Positions 22,036 to 32,300 of a stretch of 37,712 bases of DNA are shown piece after piece. The stretch spans positions 1-37,712 of the forward strand of contig JAZNZY010000009.1 in the NCBI GenBank assembly GCA_045595165.1. Reading direction: 5' to 3'. The stretch comes from SFLA01 sp045595165 (GTDB lineage Bacteria > Bacillota > Clostridia > Oscillospirales > CAG-382). Below the pieces are notes generated by a model that saw only the letters and a program-made list of their open reading frames with translations, did not search any database and was not told where the DNA came from. Position 1 is the stretch's first letter. Each line of letters opens with the position of its first letter. The translations under genes and the position numbers were made by a program.

Positions 22036-23619
22036 ATGGAGTACAAAAAATTAGGAAAGATATTGGGTAAGATAATGATCCTTGAGGCGGTCTTAATGCT
22101 CGCGCCTCTCGCTGTCAGTTTTATCTATAAGGAATCCTTTAAACATATTCTGGCGTTTTTGGTGCCTATCGCCGCCCTTGCGGTGCTGGGAGCATTGCTT
22201 CAGATCCCCAAGCCCTCAAGAAACCATCTGTACCAGAAGGAGGGCTTTGCTCTCACGGCGATGGTGTGGATAATAATGACCTTGTTCGGGGCGATACCTT
22301 TCGTAATTAACGGAGATATCCCCAACTATATCGACGCCTGCTTTGAAATAATGTCGGGCTTTACCACCACCGGCGCCAGCATTATTACGGATATTACGGC
22401 GGTATCCCATTCCACTTTGTTCTGGCGAAGCTTTTCCCATTGGATCGGCGGTATGGGTATTCTGGTATTCGTGCTTATATTTATTCCCGAAAGCAACGAA
22501 GGCTCTTCCATGCACCTGCTCCGAGCAGAAAGCCCGGGACCTCAGGTGGGTAAGATCGTATCCAAAATGAAGGTGACCACGAGAATACTTTACCTTATAT
22601 ATTTGGGTATGACCGCTCTGCAGATAATCATTCTGTGCTGGGGACCCTTGACGGATTACGCCGCCATGTGTGACGCCTTGGGTGAAACTGCGGCCGCCGC
22701 ATACCATAACGATAAGATCTTCAACGCCCTGCTTACCTCCTTCGGCTGTGCGGGAACGGGGGGATTTGGGTTCATTCCGGGCAGTGTAGAGTGTTTTACT
22801 CCCTTCGCCCAGTACGTAATGTCCGTGTTCCTCATTCTTTTCGGATGTAATTTCAGCTTGTATTATCTCATCCTTATCGGCAAGGTAAGGGACGTTTTCC
22901 GCAGTGAGGAATTAAAGACATATTTTATCATCGTCATCGGGGCTGTTGGCTTTGTGTTCTTAAGCCTTGTGGGAAAATTCCAGGCATTCCCTCAGACGTA
23001 TACTACGGAGGAGGCGTTCCGCCATTCTCTGTTTCAAGTTGCGTCCCTTATTACCACCACGGGATTTACCACCACGGATTACGGCGTATGGCCCATGCTT
23101 GCCAAGACCACCCTTGTGCTGGCAATGTTTTCGGGAGCCATGGCAGGTTCAACCGCAGGCGGTATAAAGTTGTCACGTTTCGTAATGGCGGTAAAGGGCG
23201 CATATATCAATGTGCGTAAGCTTATCAACCCCCGGTACGTTCCCAAAGCCAAGTTTGAGGGAAAGTTATTAGAGCAAAAGACTATTAACGATGTATTCAC
23301 TTTCTTCACCTTGTATTTCTTCATCTTCCTCGCCGCGCTGTTCCTGCTGGCATTTGACGGAGTGAACGGCACCGTGGTACAGATAGCATCGGATGCGGGG
23401 ACTTATGAGGTAAAGCACGGCTTTTTCAGTAATTTCTCTGCGGTGCTTGCCTGCATTTCCAACGTAGGCCCTGCCTTTGAGGCTGTGGGACCCTACTCGT
23501 CCTATGCGGGATATAACGGATTTTCCACAGTCTTGCTTACTCTGGTTATGATGCTGGGCAGACTTGAGATACTCCCCGTGCTCATACTGTTCAACCCCAG
23601 AACCTGGAAAAAGACATAA
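22036..23619 (+). CDS. trkH: Trk potassium uptake channel subunit TrkH (527 aa)
   Basis: Ion-conducting membrane subunit that pairs with the TrkA ring. The four pore-loop selectivity segments can be read: SGFTTTGAS, GCAGTGGFG, TTTGFTTTDYG and ISNVGPAFEAVGP, each placing a Gly at the filter. About ten or more membrane helices, and length near the family average. GGCGGGAG precedes ATG at 22036. It ends 50 bp from the convergent pyruvate kinase gene, with a shared terminator between. Confidence 0.94.
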   Translation: MEYKKLGKILGKIMILEAVLMLAPLAVSFIYKESFKHILAFLVPIAALAVLGALLQIPKPSRNHLYQKEGFALTAMVWIIMTLFGAIPFVINGDIPNYIDACFEIMSGFTTTGASIITDITAVSHSTLFWRSFSHWIGGMGILVFVLIFIPESNEGSSMHLLRAESPGPQVGKIVSKMKVTTRILYLIYLGMTALQIIILCWGPLTDYAAMCDALGETAAAAYHNDKIFNALLTSFGCAGTGGFGFIPGSVECFTPFAQYVMSVFLILFGCNFSLYYLILIGKVRDVFRSEELKTYFIIVIGAVGFVFLSLVGKFQAFPQTYTTEEAFRHSLFQVASLITTTGFTTTDYGVWPMLAKTTLVLAMFSGAMAGSTAGGIKLSRFVMAVKGAYINVRKLINPRYVPKAKFEGKLLEQKTINDVFTFFTLYFFIFLAALFLLAFDGVNGTVVQIASDAGTYEVKHGFFSNFSAVLACISNVGPAFEAVGPYSSYAGYNGFSTVLLTLVMMLGRLEILPVLILFNPRTWKKT

Positions 23620-23661
23620 AAAATCACCCCGAGAAAAAGTAGTTTTCTTGGGGTGATTTTA
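23620..23661. terminator. Bidirectional terminator between trkH and pyk
   Basis: An 18-bp stem (23620-23637 with 23643-23660; one G-T pair) starts with A4 and ends with T4, so it can serve both convergent genes. Its core CACCCCGAGAA / TTCTTGGGGTG is the same as in the palindrome family at 593 and 19632. Confidence 0.88.
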
Positions 23662-23669
23662 TAGATTTA

Positions 23670-25085
23670 CTATTTTACGGTTTCTACGCGTATGGTGTTT
23701 GTGCTTCCCGCAGTGCCAAGAGTTTTTCCGCCGGTAAGCACCACGTTGTCGCCGCTTTCAAGGTCGAACACCTGCTTTGCCTTTTGCATTGCCTGGTAGA
23801 ACAGCACTTCCAGGGAATCGTAAGGCTCGGTCAGCACGGGGGTAACGCCCCAGCTCAGATTCAGCCTGCGCCACGCCCGTTTATCGGTGGTGATACCGAT
23901 AATATCCGCAGGACAGCGGAAACGGCTTATCATTCTTGCGGTGGCGCCGGAAATGGAATTTACCACAATACATTTCGCATCCACGTCGATCGCCATCTGG
24001 CAGGTTGCGTGGGAAATAGCGTCCTGCACGTTTTTGATCTTGTATCCCGCGGTGGCAAAACGGTTTGCGTAGTGAATATGGTTTTCGGTGTTTTCGGCTA
24101 TTTCCGCCATACATTTTACCGCCGCAACGGGGTTTTTACCTGCCGCAGTTTCACCGGAAAGCATTACCGCGCTGGAGCCGTCGTATACCGCGTTGGCAAC
24201 GTCGCTTATCTCGGCACGGGTAGGGCGGGGGTTGGTTATCATTGTTTCCAGCATTTCCGTTGCGGTAATAACACGCTTGCCCAAAAGACGGCATTTTTGT
24301 ATAAGATACTTTTGCACAACGGGCACTTCGATATAAGGTATCTCCACGCCCAGATCTCCGCGGGCAACCATAATTCCGTCGGAATAAACGCAAATATCTT
24401 CAATATTATCCACACCCGCGCGGTTTTCTATTTTTGCAATAATCTCGGTATCGTAGGCGCGGTTATCGTCAAGGAATTTGCGCAGGGAAGCCACGTCATC
24501 GCCCGTGGATACGAAGGATGCGGCGATATAGTCCACGCCGTTTTCCACACCGAACAGAATATCGCTTTTGTCCTGCTCGCTCAGGTATACTCCGTTCAAG
24601 GTCTTGTTGGGGAAGTTCATGCTCTTGCGGTCGGAAAGCTCGCCGCCGTTTACCACGGTGCAGATAACGTCTTTCCCTTCGACCTTTTCTACCCGCATAC
24701 TTACCAGACCGTTGCATATAAGCACGGTGTCGCCCACGGCGAGATCTTGGGTAAGCCCCTCGTAGTTTACGGATACTCTTGTTTCATCACCTTCCACGTC
24801 TGCGGTGGTAAGAACGAAAGTGTCCCCGTCGTTGACACGAACCTTTTTGTTTTTAAAGGTCTTTATGCGGTATTCGGGACCCTTTGTGTCCAGCATTATT
24901 GCTATGGGCAGATCCAACTCGTCGCGGACCTCTTTTATAAGGTTTATCTTGTTTAAATGGTCCGCGTGTGTGCCGTGGGAAAAATTAAGACGGGCAACGT
25001 TCATGCCCGCCTTGCACATGGCGGTAAGGGTTTCTTTGTTTTCACATGCAGGGCCTATGGTGCATATGATTTTGGTTTTTCTCAT
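23670..25085 (-). CDS. pyk: Pyruvate kinase (471 aa)
   Basis: Last step of glycolysis: phosphoenolpyruvate plus ADP to pyruvate plus ATP. The start MRKTKIICTIGPA, NFSHG (about 34-38), LDTKGPE (65-71), the signature IIAKIENRAGVDN with its catalytic Lys, and TATEMLETM are all present. Glu71 sits at the position that is Glu in K+-dependent and Lys in K+-independent enzymes, so K+ dependence is predicted. It lacks the extra C-terminal PEP-utilizer-like domain of Bacillus enzymes. ATG at 25085 was chosen because AAGGAG lies just upstream; the frame is open further but covers the promoter. Confidence 0.96.
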   Translation of the reverse strand: MRKTKIICTIGPACENKETLTAMCKAGMNVARLNFSHGTHADHLNKINLIKEVRDELDLPIAIMLDTKGPEYRIKTFKNKKVRVNDGDTFVLTTADVEGDETRVSVNYEGLTQDLAVGDTVLICNGLVSMRVEKVEGKDVICTVVNGGELSDRKSMNFPNKTLNGVYLSEQDKSDILFGVENGVDYIAASFVSTGDDVASLRKFLDDNRAYDTEIIAKIENRAGVDNIEDICVYSDGIMVARGDLGVEIPYIEVPVVQKYLIQKCRLLGKRVITATEMLETMITNPRPTRAEISDVANAVYDGSSAVMLSGETAAGKNPVAAVKCMAEIAENTENHIHYANRFATAGYKIKNVQDAISHATCQMAIDVDAKCIVVNSISGATARMISRFRCPADIIGITTDKRAWRRLNLSWGVTPVLTEPYDSLEVLFYQAMQKAKQVFDLESGDNVVLTGGKTLGTAGSTNTIRVETVK

Positions 25086-25110
25086 AGCATATATCTCCTT
25101 GTTGGTAAGT

Positions 25111-25116
25111 ATTATA
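25111..25116 (-). promoter_or_regulatory. -10 element of pyk
   Basis: TATAAT on the minus strand, about 25 bp upstream of the start codon. The -35 at proper spacing is weak (TTTCCT), so the promoter may need help or be moderate. Confidence 0.6.
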
Positions 25117-25127
25117 CCACAAAACAT

Positions 25128-25353
25128 AGAAATAGGAAAGGGAAAAGTGTAAACTTTTTAAAATGAGAAATGTCGGTAAAAATCCGCTGTACGCGGATTT
25201 TGTTTAATTTATTTCGGAATGGGCAAGCCCATTCCCTACAATACAGCCATAACTAACGCCGGTTCGATAACCGTAGGGAAGGGGCTTGCCCCTTCCGCAA
25301 CCTGTTGGTTTTTGCCATAAAAATAAATTTTGTAAAAAATTTGAAAATTGTTC
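25128..25353. repeat. Intergenic repeat tract between pyk and rpoB
   Basis: Gene-free. It holds a 9-bp hairpin with T tail (25179-25187 with 25193-25201), the 59-bp element on the minus strand (25215-25273), and directly beside it a second palindrome, GGAAGGGGCTTGCCCCTTCC (about 25276-25295). No other structure is evident before the rpoB promoter. Confidence 0.7.
25215..25273 (-). repeat. 59-bp dispersed element, copy C
   Basis: On the minus strand it reads CGGTTATCGAACC...GTTAGTTATGG...TTGTAGGGAATGGGCTTGCC. Same length as copies at 339 and 647, with an identical terminal palindrome to copy B. Confidence 0.8.
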
Positions 25354-25382
25354 TTGACAACTCTTGATTTTACTGCTATAAT
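25354..25382 (+). promoter_or_regulatory. Promoter of rpoBC
   Basis: Perfect TTGACA (25354-25359) and TATAAT (25377-25382), 17-bp spacer. A second TATAAT at 25395-25400 lacks a -35. The leader of about 105 nt includes an A/T hairpin (25413-25420 with 25426-25433) that could affect early elongation. Confidence 0.9.
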
Positions 25383-25493
25383 TGTAAACTGCACTATAAT
25401 GACCGTAATATGCGAAAAAATTTGTTTTTTTCGGGCGAGGCGGTTAGTTTTACGCGATAAAACGCAAAGAAAAAGAATGGAGTGACAGGTTGA

Positions 25494-28400
25494 ATGGTTA
25501 AGCAGCAACAGCTCGGCACCAACGTAAGAATGTCGTTTTCCAAGAACCGTGAAGTTCTTGAAATGCCCAATCTTATCGAGATCCAGAAAAAGTCGTTCAA
25601 GGAACTTATAGAGCGTGATATAAGCGACGTATTGCGCGATATTTCTCCTATGACCGATTATTCCGGAAATCTTGTTATCGAATTTGTGGATTATTCTTTA
25701 AGCGATGCTCCCAAATTCACTATCGAAGAATGTAAGGATAGGGACGTAAACTACGCAGTTCCTTTCAAGGTTACCGTTCGTCTTACCAACAAGGCTACGG
25801 GCGAAGTTAAGGAACAGGAAATATACATGGGCGATTTCCCCATGATGACCGATAGCGGCACCTTTATCATAAACGGTGCAGAGCGCGTAGTAGTAAGCCA
25901 GATCGTACGTTCTCCCGGTATATATTATGAAGGAACCGACGATAAGAGCGGCAAGCGCCTTCATTCCGCAACGGTTATACCTTACCGCGGAGCGTGGCTG
26001 GAATATGAAACAGACGCGTCCGACGCTTTCTTTGTTCGTATAGATAAAAACCGTAAAATTCCCATAACCGTACTTTTGCGCGCATTCGGTCTTGATACCG
26101 ATAAAAAGATATACGAGCTGTTCGGCGACGAACATATCTTAAAGGCTACTATTGAAAAGGATACTATGAATGCCGAAGCTGAAAAGAACGGCACCAATCC
26201 TCAGGAAGAAGCATACAAAGAGATTTACAGAAAGCTCCGTCCCGGCGATCCTCCTTTGGTAGAGAGCGCCCAGATCCTTTTGAACAATCTGTTCTTTGAT
26301 CCCAAGAGATACGATATATCTCCCGTGGGAAGATATAAATTCAATAAAAAATTGGCTCTCGCCAGAAGAATAGCAGGCTGCGTCCTCGCCCGCCCCGCAG
26401 TTTCTCCTATCACCGGCGAAGTTCTGTTCGAAGCAGGCAGCAAGCTTTCCAGAGCAGACGCAGAGCATATCGAAGCGGCAGGAATCTGGTCCGTTTACGT
26501 TAACGTTGAAGAAGACGAAAGCACCGAGAGAGAAGTGCGCGTATTCTCCAATAAAATGGTAGACGCTTCCAAGATCTGCGGTATTTCCAACGATGAGCTG
26601 GGACTTTCCGAAATGGTACAGCAGGACGTTCTTATGGATATCATAAGCACTGTCGGCGTTTCGGATATAAACGCTCTCCGCAAGGCTATCGCAAACCGTT
26701 CCGATGAACTTATACCCAAGCATATTACCGTTGATGATATATTCGCATCCGTAAACTACCTTCTCTGCCTCTCCCACGGAGTGGGCACGGTAGATGATAT
26801 TGACCACCTGGGTAACCGCCGTCTGCGTTCCGTAGGTGAGCTGCTTCTCAACCAGCTCCGTATCGGCTTCTCCAGAATGGACAAGATCGTTAAGGAAAAG
26901 ATGACCACTCAGGATATTGAAACAGTTACTCCTCAGTCCCTTATCAATATCCGTCCCATCGTTTCCTCCTTGCGTGATTTCTTCGGTTCTTCTCCTCTGT
27001 CCCAGTTTATGGACCAGACCAACCCTCTTTCCGAGCTTACCCACAAGCGCCGTCTTTCCGCGCTGGGTCCCGGCGGTCTTTCCCGTGACAGAGCATCCTT
27101 CGAGGTTCGTGACGTTCATTATACCCATTATGGCCGTATGTGTCCGATCGAAACTCCCGAAGGTCCCAATATAGGTCTTATTTCCTACCTCTCCTCTTAT
27201 GCGAGAGTAAATAACTTCGGCTTTATCGAAGCACCCTACCGTGTTGTTAAGAACGGCGTTGTTACCGATAAAACCGTATATCTCACCGCCGACGCGGAGG
27301 ATGAATTCACAGTTGCTACCGGCAACGAGCCCATCAATGAGGACGGCACCTTCGTAAACCGCAAGATCGTTGCCCGCCGCAGAGATGAAATTCTTGAATT
27401 CGAGCCTAACGAGATCGACCTTATGGACGTTTCGCCCAAGATGGTTGTATCCGTTGCCACCGCTATGATCCCCTTCCTTGAGAACGACGATAACACCCGT
27501 GCGCTCATGGGATCAAACATGCAGAAGCAGGCAGTTCCTCTTATGGTTACCGAATCTCCTATCGTTGCAACCGGTATGGAGTATAAGGCAGCATACGATT
27601 CCGGCGTAATAGTTATCTGTAAGCGTACCGGTGTTGTTGAATCCGTTACTGCAGACGAGGTTATCGTCCGCGCAGAGGATGGCACCGTAGACAGATATCC
27701 CCTTATTAAATTCCAGCGCTCCAACCAGTCCACCTGCGTAAACCAGCGTCCCGTAGTTTCCAAGGGACAGTATATCAAGGCAGGCGACGTTGTGGCTGAC
27801 GGCGCTGCTACCGATAACGGCGAGGTTGCTCTCGGTAAGAACGTGCTCATCGGCTTTATGACCTGGGAAGGTTATAACTACGAGGACGCAGTTCTCCTTA
27901 ACGAGCGCCTTGTAAGAGATGATCTCTACACCTCGATACATATCGAGGAGTACTACTGCGAATCCAGAGATACCAAGCTGGGTCCCGAAGAGATCACCCG
28001 CGATATCCCCAACGTAGGCGACGATATGCTTAAAAACCTCGATGCAGACGGCGTTGTTTGCATCGGCGCAGAGGTTGGCGCAGGCGATATTCTGGTAGGT
28101 AAGGTTACTCCCAAGGGTGAAACCGAGCTTACCGCAGAGGAAAGACTGCTCCGTGCTATCTTCGGTGAAAAGGCTCGTGAGGTAAGAGATACTTCTCTCC
28201 GTCTGCCTCACGGCGAAAGCGGTATCGTTATCGACGTTAAGGAATTCTCCCGCGATGATTGCGATGTTCTTCAGCCCGGCGTTATCAAGGCTGTCCGCGT
28301 ATACGTTGCTCAGAAGAGAAAGATCTCTGTGGGCGATAAGATGGCAGGTAGACACGGTAACAAGGGTGTTATTTCCCGCATACTTCCCAGTGAGGACATG

Positions 28401-29318
28401 CCCTTCCTTCCCGACGGCACTCCTCTGGATATAGTTCTTAACCCTCTGGGCGTACCCTCCCGTATGAATATCGGTCAGGTGCTTGAAGTCCACTTGGGTA
28501 TCGCCGCAAAGAAGCTGGGCTGGAAGGTTATGACCCCGGTATTCGACGGCGCAAACGAAAAAGATATTATAGAATGTATGAAGATGGCGGATATGTGGCG
28601 TGACGTATATCCCGGTGAAAACGTAGCCGGTAAGGAAACCCGCACCGTTGTCGACCCCGAAACAGGCGTTGAAAAGACGCAGGTAATCGACGGTAAGACC
28701 GTTCTTTACGACGGACGTACCGGTCTGCCCTTTGATAACCCCGTTACCGTGGGATATATGTACTTCCTCAAGCTGCACCATCTGGTTGATGATAAGATCC
28801 ACGCACGTTCCACCGGTCCTTACTCTCTCGTTACCCAGCAGCCCTTGGGCGGTAAAGCTCAGTTCGGCGGCCAGCGTTTCGGTGAAATGGAAGTTTGGGC
28901 ACTGGAAGCATACGGCGCTGCATACACTCTGCAGGAGATCCTTACCGTCAAGTCCGACGATATCAAGGGCCGTGTAAAGGCATACGAGGCTATCGTAAAG
29001 GGACAGAATATTCCCGATCCCGGCGTACCTGCATCCTTCAAGGTTCTTGTAAAAGAACTCCAGTCCCTCGGTCTGGATATCAGAGTGCTGGATAAGGACG
29101 ATCAGGAGATCAACCTCAAGGATTACAGCGATGATGATGACGGCGACGAGCGCAAGTTCTCCGAAGAGGAGCTTGGCAAGTCCATTCTTGAGGATGCATC
29201 CGATATTATGTACGACGATGAAGAAGGCGTTGTTAAGGAAGATGATTCCGAAGAAGACGATTACGGATTCGGCGACACAGGCGACTACGGTTTTGATACC
29301 GAAGACGACGATGAATAG
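25494..29318 (+). CDS. rpoB: DNA-directed RNA polymerase beta subunit (1274 aa)
   Basis: Catalytic beta subunit, forming the active site with beta prime. The rifampicin pocket is readable: SQFMDQ at 503-508, HKRRLSALGPGGL from His517, Asp507 (E. coli D516) and Ser522 (E. coli S531), all in the sensitive form. RHGNKGV and the C-terminal LTVKSDDIKGRVKAYEAIVKG contact region are present. The last about 55 residues form an acidic tail rich in Asp, Glu and Gly, longer than I would expect. ATG at 25494 gives the clostridial-type start before NVRMSFSKNREVLEMPNL. rplJ and rplL, usually directly upstream, are absent here. rpoC follows after 16 bp. Confidence 0.98.
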   Translation: MVKQQQLGTNVRMSFSKNREVLEMPNLIEIQKKSFKELIERDISDVLRDISPMTDYSGNLVIEFVDYSLSDAPKFTIEECKDRDVNYAVPFKVTVRLTNKATGEVKEQEIYMGDFPMMTDSGTFIINGAERVVVSQIVRSPGIYYEGTDDKSGKRLHSATVIPYRGAWLEYETDASDAFFVRIDKNRKIPITVLLRAFGLDTDKKIYELFGDEHILKATIEKDTMNAEAEKNGTNPQEEAYKEIYRKLRPGDPPLVESAQILLNNLFFDPKRYDISPVGRYKFNKKLALARRIAGCVLARPAVSPITGEVLFEAGSKLSRADAEHIEAAGIWSVYVNVEEDESTEREVRVFSNKMVDASKICGISNDELGLSEMVQQDVLMDIISTVGVSDINALRKAIANRSDELIPKHITVDDIFASVNYLLCLSHGVGTVDDIDHLGNRRLRSVGELLLNQLRIGFSRMDKIVKEKMTTQDIETVTPQSLINIRPIVSSLRDFFGSSPLSQFMDQTNPLSELTHKRRLSALGPGGLSRDRASFEVRDVHYTHYGRMCPIETPEGPNIGLISYLSSYARVNNFGFIEAPYRVVKNGVVTDKTVYLTADAEDEFTVATGNEPINEDGTFVNRKIVARRRDEILEFEPNEIDLMDVSPKMVVSVATAMIPFLENDDNTRALMGSNMQKQAVPLMVTESPIVATGMEYKAAYDSGVIVICKRTGVVESVTADEVIVRAEDGTVDRYPLIKFQRSNQSTCVNQRPVVSKGQYIKAGDVVADGAATDNGEVALGKNVLIGFMTWEGYNYEDAVLLNERLVRDDLYTSIHIEEYYCESRDTKLGPEEITRDIPNVGDDMLKNLDADGVVCIGAEVGAGDILVGKVTPKGETELTAEERLLRAIFGEKAREVRDTSLRLPHGESGIVIDVKEFSRDDCDVLQPGVIKAVRVYVAQKRKISVGDKMAGRHGNKGVISRILPSEDMPFLPDGTPLDIVLNPLGVPSRMNIGQVLEVHLGIAAKKLGWKVMTPVFDGANEKDIIECMKMADMWRDVYPGENVAGKETRTVVDPETGVEKTQVIDGKTVLYDGRTGLPFDNPVTVGYMYFLKLHHLVDDKIHARSTGPYSLVTQQPLGGKAQFGGQRFGEMEVWALEAYGAAYTLQEILTVKSDDIKGRVKAYEAIVKGQNIPDPGVPASFKVLVKELQSLGLDIRVLDKDDQEINLKDYSDDDDGDERKFSEEELGKSILEDASDIMYDDEEGVVKEDDSEEDDYGFGDTGDYGFDTEDDDE

Positions 29319-29334
29319 AAAGAGGGAACGATAA

Positions 29335-32300
29335 ATGGAAAAAAATATAGAATTTGAATCCATACAAATCGGTCTTGCCTCTCCCGAAATGATCAGAAGC
29401 TGGTCTTACGGCGAGGTCAAAAAGCCCGAAACTATCAATTACCGTACCCTTAAGCCGGAGCGCGACGGTCTGTTCTGCGAGCGCATCTTTGGTCCGAACA
29501 AGGACTGGGAATGCCACTGCGGAAAGTATAAACGCGGCGCGCGCTACAAGGGCAAGATATGTGAAAAATGCGGCGTTGAGATAACCACCAACAAGGTTCG
29601 CCGTGAAAGAATGGGCCACGTTGAGCTTGCGGCTCCCGTTTCCCATATATGGTATTTCAGAGCGATCCCCTCCAAGATGGGTCTGCTTCTGGATATGTCC
29701 CCCAAGGTGCTGGAAAAGGTGCTTTACTTCGCTCAGTATATCGTTATCGATCCGGGCGATACACCTCTCGCAAAGAAGCAGCTTCTTACCGAGCAGCAGC
29801 ACAGAGATTTCCACGAAAAATACGAAAACGACTTCCGCGACGGTATCGGCGCGGAGGCCGTTAAGGAACTCCTTGCGGAGATCGACCTTGAAGCAGAGAG
29901 CGCAAAGCTCAAGAACGAGCTTCTCACCGCTCAGGGTCAGCGTAAGGTAAGAGCTATCAAGCGTCTTGAGGTTGTGGAAGCATTCCGTCTTTCCGGCAAC
30001 CGTCCCGAGTGGATGATCCTGGAAGCACTTCCCGTTATCCCTCCGGATATCCGTCCTATGGTACAGCTTGACGGCGGCAGATTTGCTACCAGCGACCTTA
30101 ACGATCTTTACCGCAGAGTTATTAACAGAAATAACCGTCTTAAAAGACTTCTTGAGCTTCAGGCTCCCGAAATAATCATCCGTAACGAAAAGCGTATGCT
30201 TCAGGAAGCGGTTGACGCACTTATCGATAACGGCAGAAGAGGACGTCCCGTAACCGGACCCAACAACCGCGCTCTTAAATCTCTTTCCGAGATGCTCCGC
30301 GGTAAGCAGGGCCGTTTCAGACAGAACCTGCTCGGTAAGCGTGTTGACTATTCCGGACGTTCGGTTATCGTTGTAGGACCCGAGCTTAAGATATACCAGT
30401 GCGGTCTGCCCAAGGAAATGGCGCTTGAATTGTTCAAGCCCTTCGTAATGAAGACCCTTGTGGCTACCGGCAAGTCCACCAACATCAAGGACGCAAAGAA
30501 GAAGGTTGAAAGAGCAAACGCAGAGGTTTGGGACGCACTTGACAGCGTTATCAAGGAACATCCCGTTCTCCTCAACCGTGCGCCCACTCTTCACAGACTT
30601 TCCATTCAGGCGTTTGAGCCCATCCTGGTAGAGGGCAGAGCTATCAAGCTCCATCCTCTGGTATGTTCTGCGTTCAACGCCGACTTCGACGGCGACCAGA
30701 TGCCTGTTCACGTTCCTCTTTCCGCAGAGGCGCAGGCAGAAGCACGCTTCCTTATGCTTTCCGCAAACAACCTGCTCAAGCCCGTTAACGGCCGTGCGGT
30801 TGCAGTTCCTTCTCAGGATATGGTTCTCGGTTCTTACTTCCTTACCATGGATAAGCCCGGCGAACCCGGCGAAGGCAAGTCCTTCCGCAATTTCGATGAA
30901 GCTGTTATGGCTTACGAAAACGGCGAATTGGGACTCCATGCAAAGATCAAGGTTCGCGTTTCCAAGGTTATCGGCGGCGTAGAGAAGACCGGTATGACCG
31001 AAACTACCCTCGGACGTCTTATCTTCAACCGTCCCATTCCTCAGGATCTGGGCTTTGTGGACAGAACCGATCCCAAAAACGATTTCAAGCTTGAAATAGA
31101 CTTTACCACCACCAAGGATGAGCTTGGTCAGATCGTTGACCGTTGTATCAAGTATCACGGCAACGCAGTCACCTGCGAAGTTCTGGATAACCTTAAGGCA
31201 CAGGGCTTCAAGTACTCCACAAAGGGTGCTATCACCATCTGCGTTTACGATATGACTATTCCTCCCGAAAAGCAGGAGCTTATCGCTAAGGGCGATGAAA
31301 AGATTGATAAAATCTCCGATTTCTACCGCCGCGGCTTGCTTTCCGACGAGGAGCGCAGCGAGCGCGTTATCAAGGTTTGGGAATCCTGCACCAAAGAGGT
31401 TGCAGACGCACTTCAGAAGAACCTCGATAAGTACAACCCTATCAATATGATGGCGGTTTCCGGTGCCCGTGGTTCTATCAAGCAGATCAGACAGCTTGCA
31501 GGTATGCGTGGTCTTATGGCTTCCGCAACCGGTAAAACCATAGAAATGCCCATTAAGGCTAACTTCCGTGAGGGCATGAAGATCTTGGAATACTTCACCG
31601 CTGCCCGTGGTGCACGTAAGGGTCTGGCAGATACGGCTCTCCGTACCGCTGACTCCGGTTACCTTACCAGACGTCTTGTTGACGTTTCTCAGGACGTTAT
31701 CGTACGCGAGGACGACTGCGGCGATACCAGAGGTCTGTGGGTAAGCAAGATCGTGGACGTGCTTCCCGGAGGCAAGGAAGCTGTTATCGAGCCCTTCGAG
31801 GACAGACTTCTCGGCAGATACGTTGTGGGTGATCTTTGTGATCCCGCAACCGGCGAAGTTATCGTTCCCCATAACACTATGATCAACGAGGATCAGGTTG
31901 CAAAGATCGTTGCCGCAGGCATCGAGCGTGTAAAGATCCGTTCCGTTATCAACTGCCGCGCAAAGCACGGCACCTGCGCACACTGCTACGGCGCAGACCT
32001 TGCTTCCGGCTTGAAGGTAAGCATCGGCGAATCCGTTGGTATCATCGCCGCACAGTCTATCGGTGAACCCGGTACCCAGCTTACCATGAGAACCTTCCAC
32101 TCGGGCGGTGTCGCCGGCGGCGATATTACCCAGGGTCTTCCTCGTGTTGAAGAGATCTTCGAAGCGCGCAGACCCAAGAGAACAGCGGTTCTCGCAGATT
32201 TCAACGGTACCGTTCGTATCGAAGAAACCAAAAAGACAAAGCAGATCATCGTCCGCGATGATGAAACCGGTGAAGAATCCGTTACCGCCGTACCCATGGT

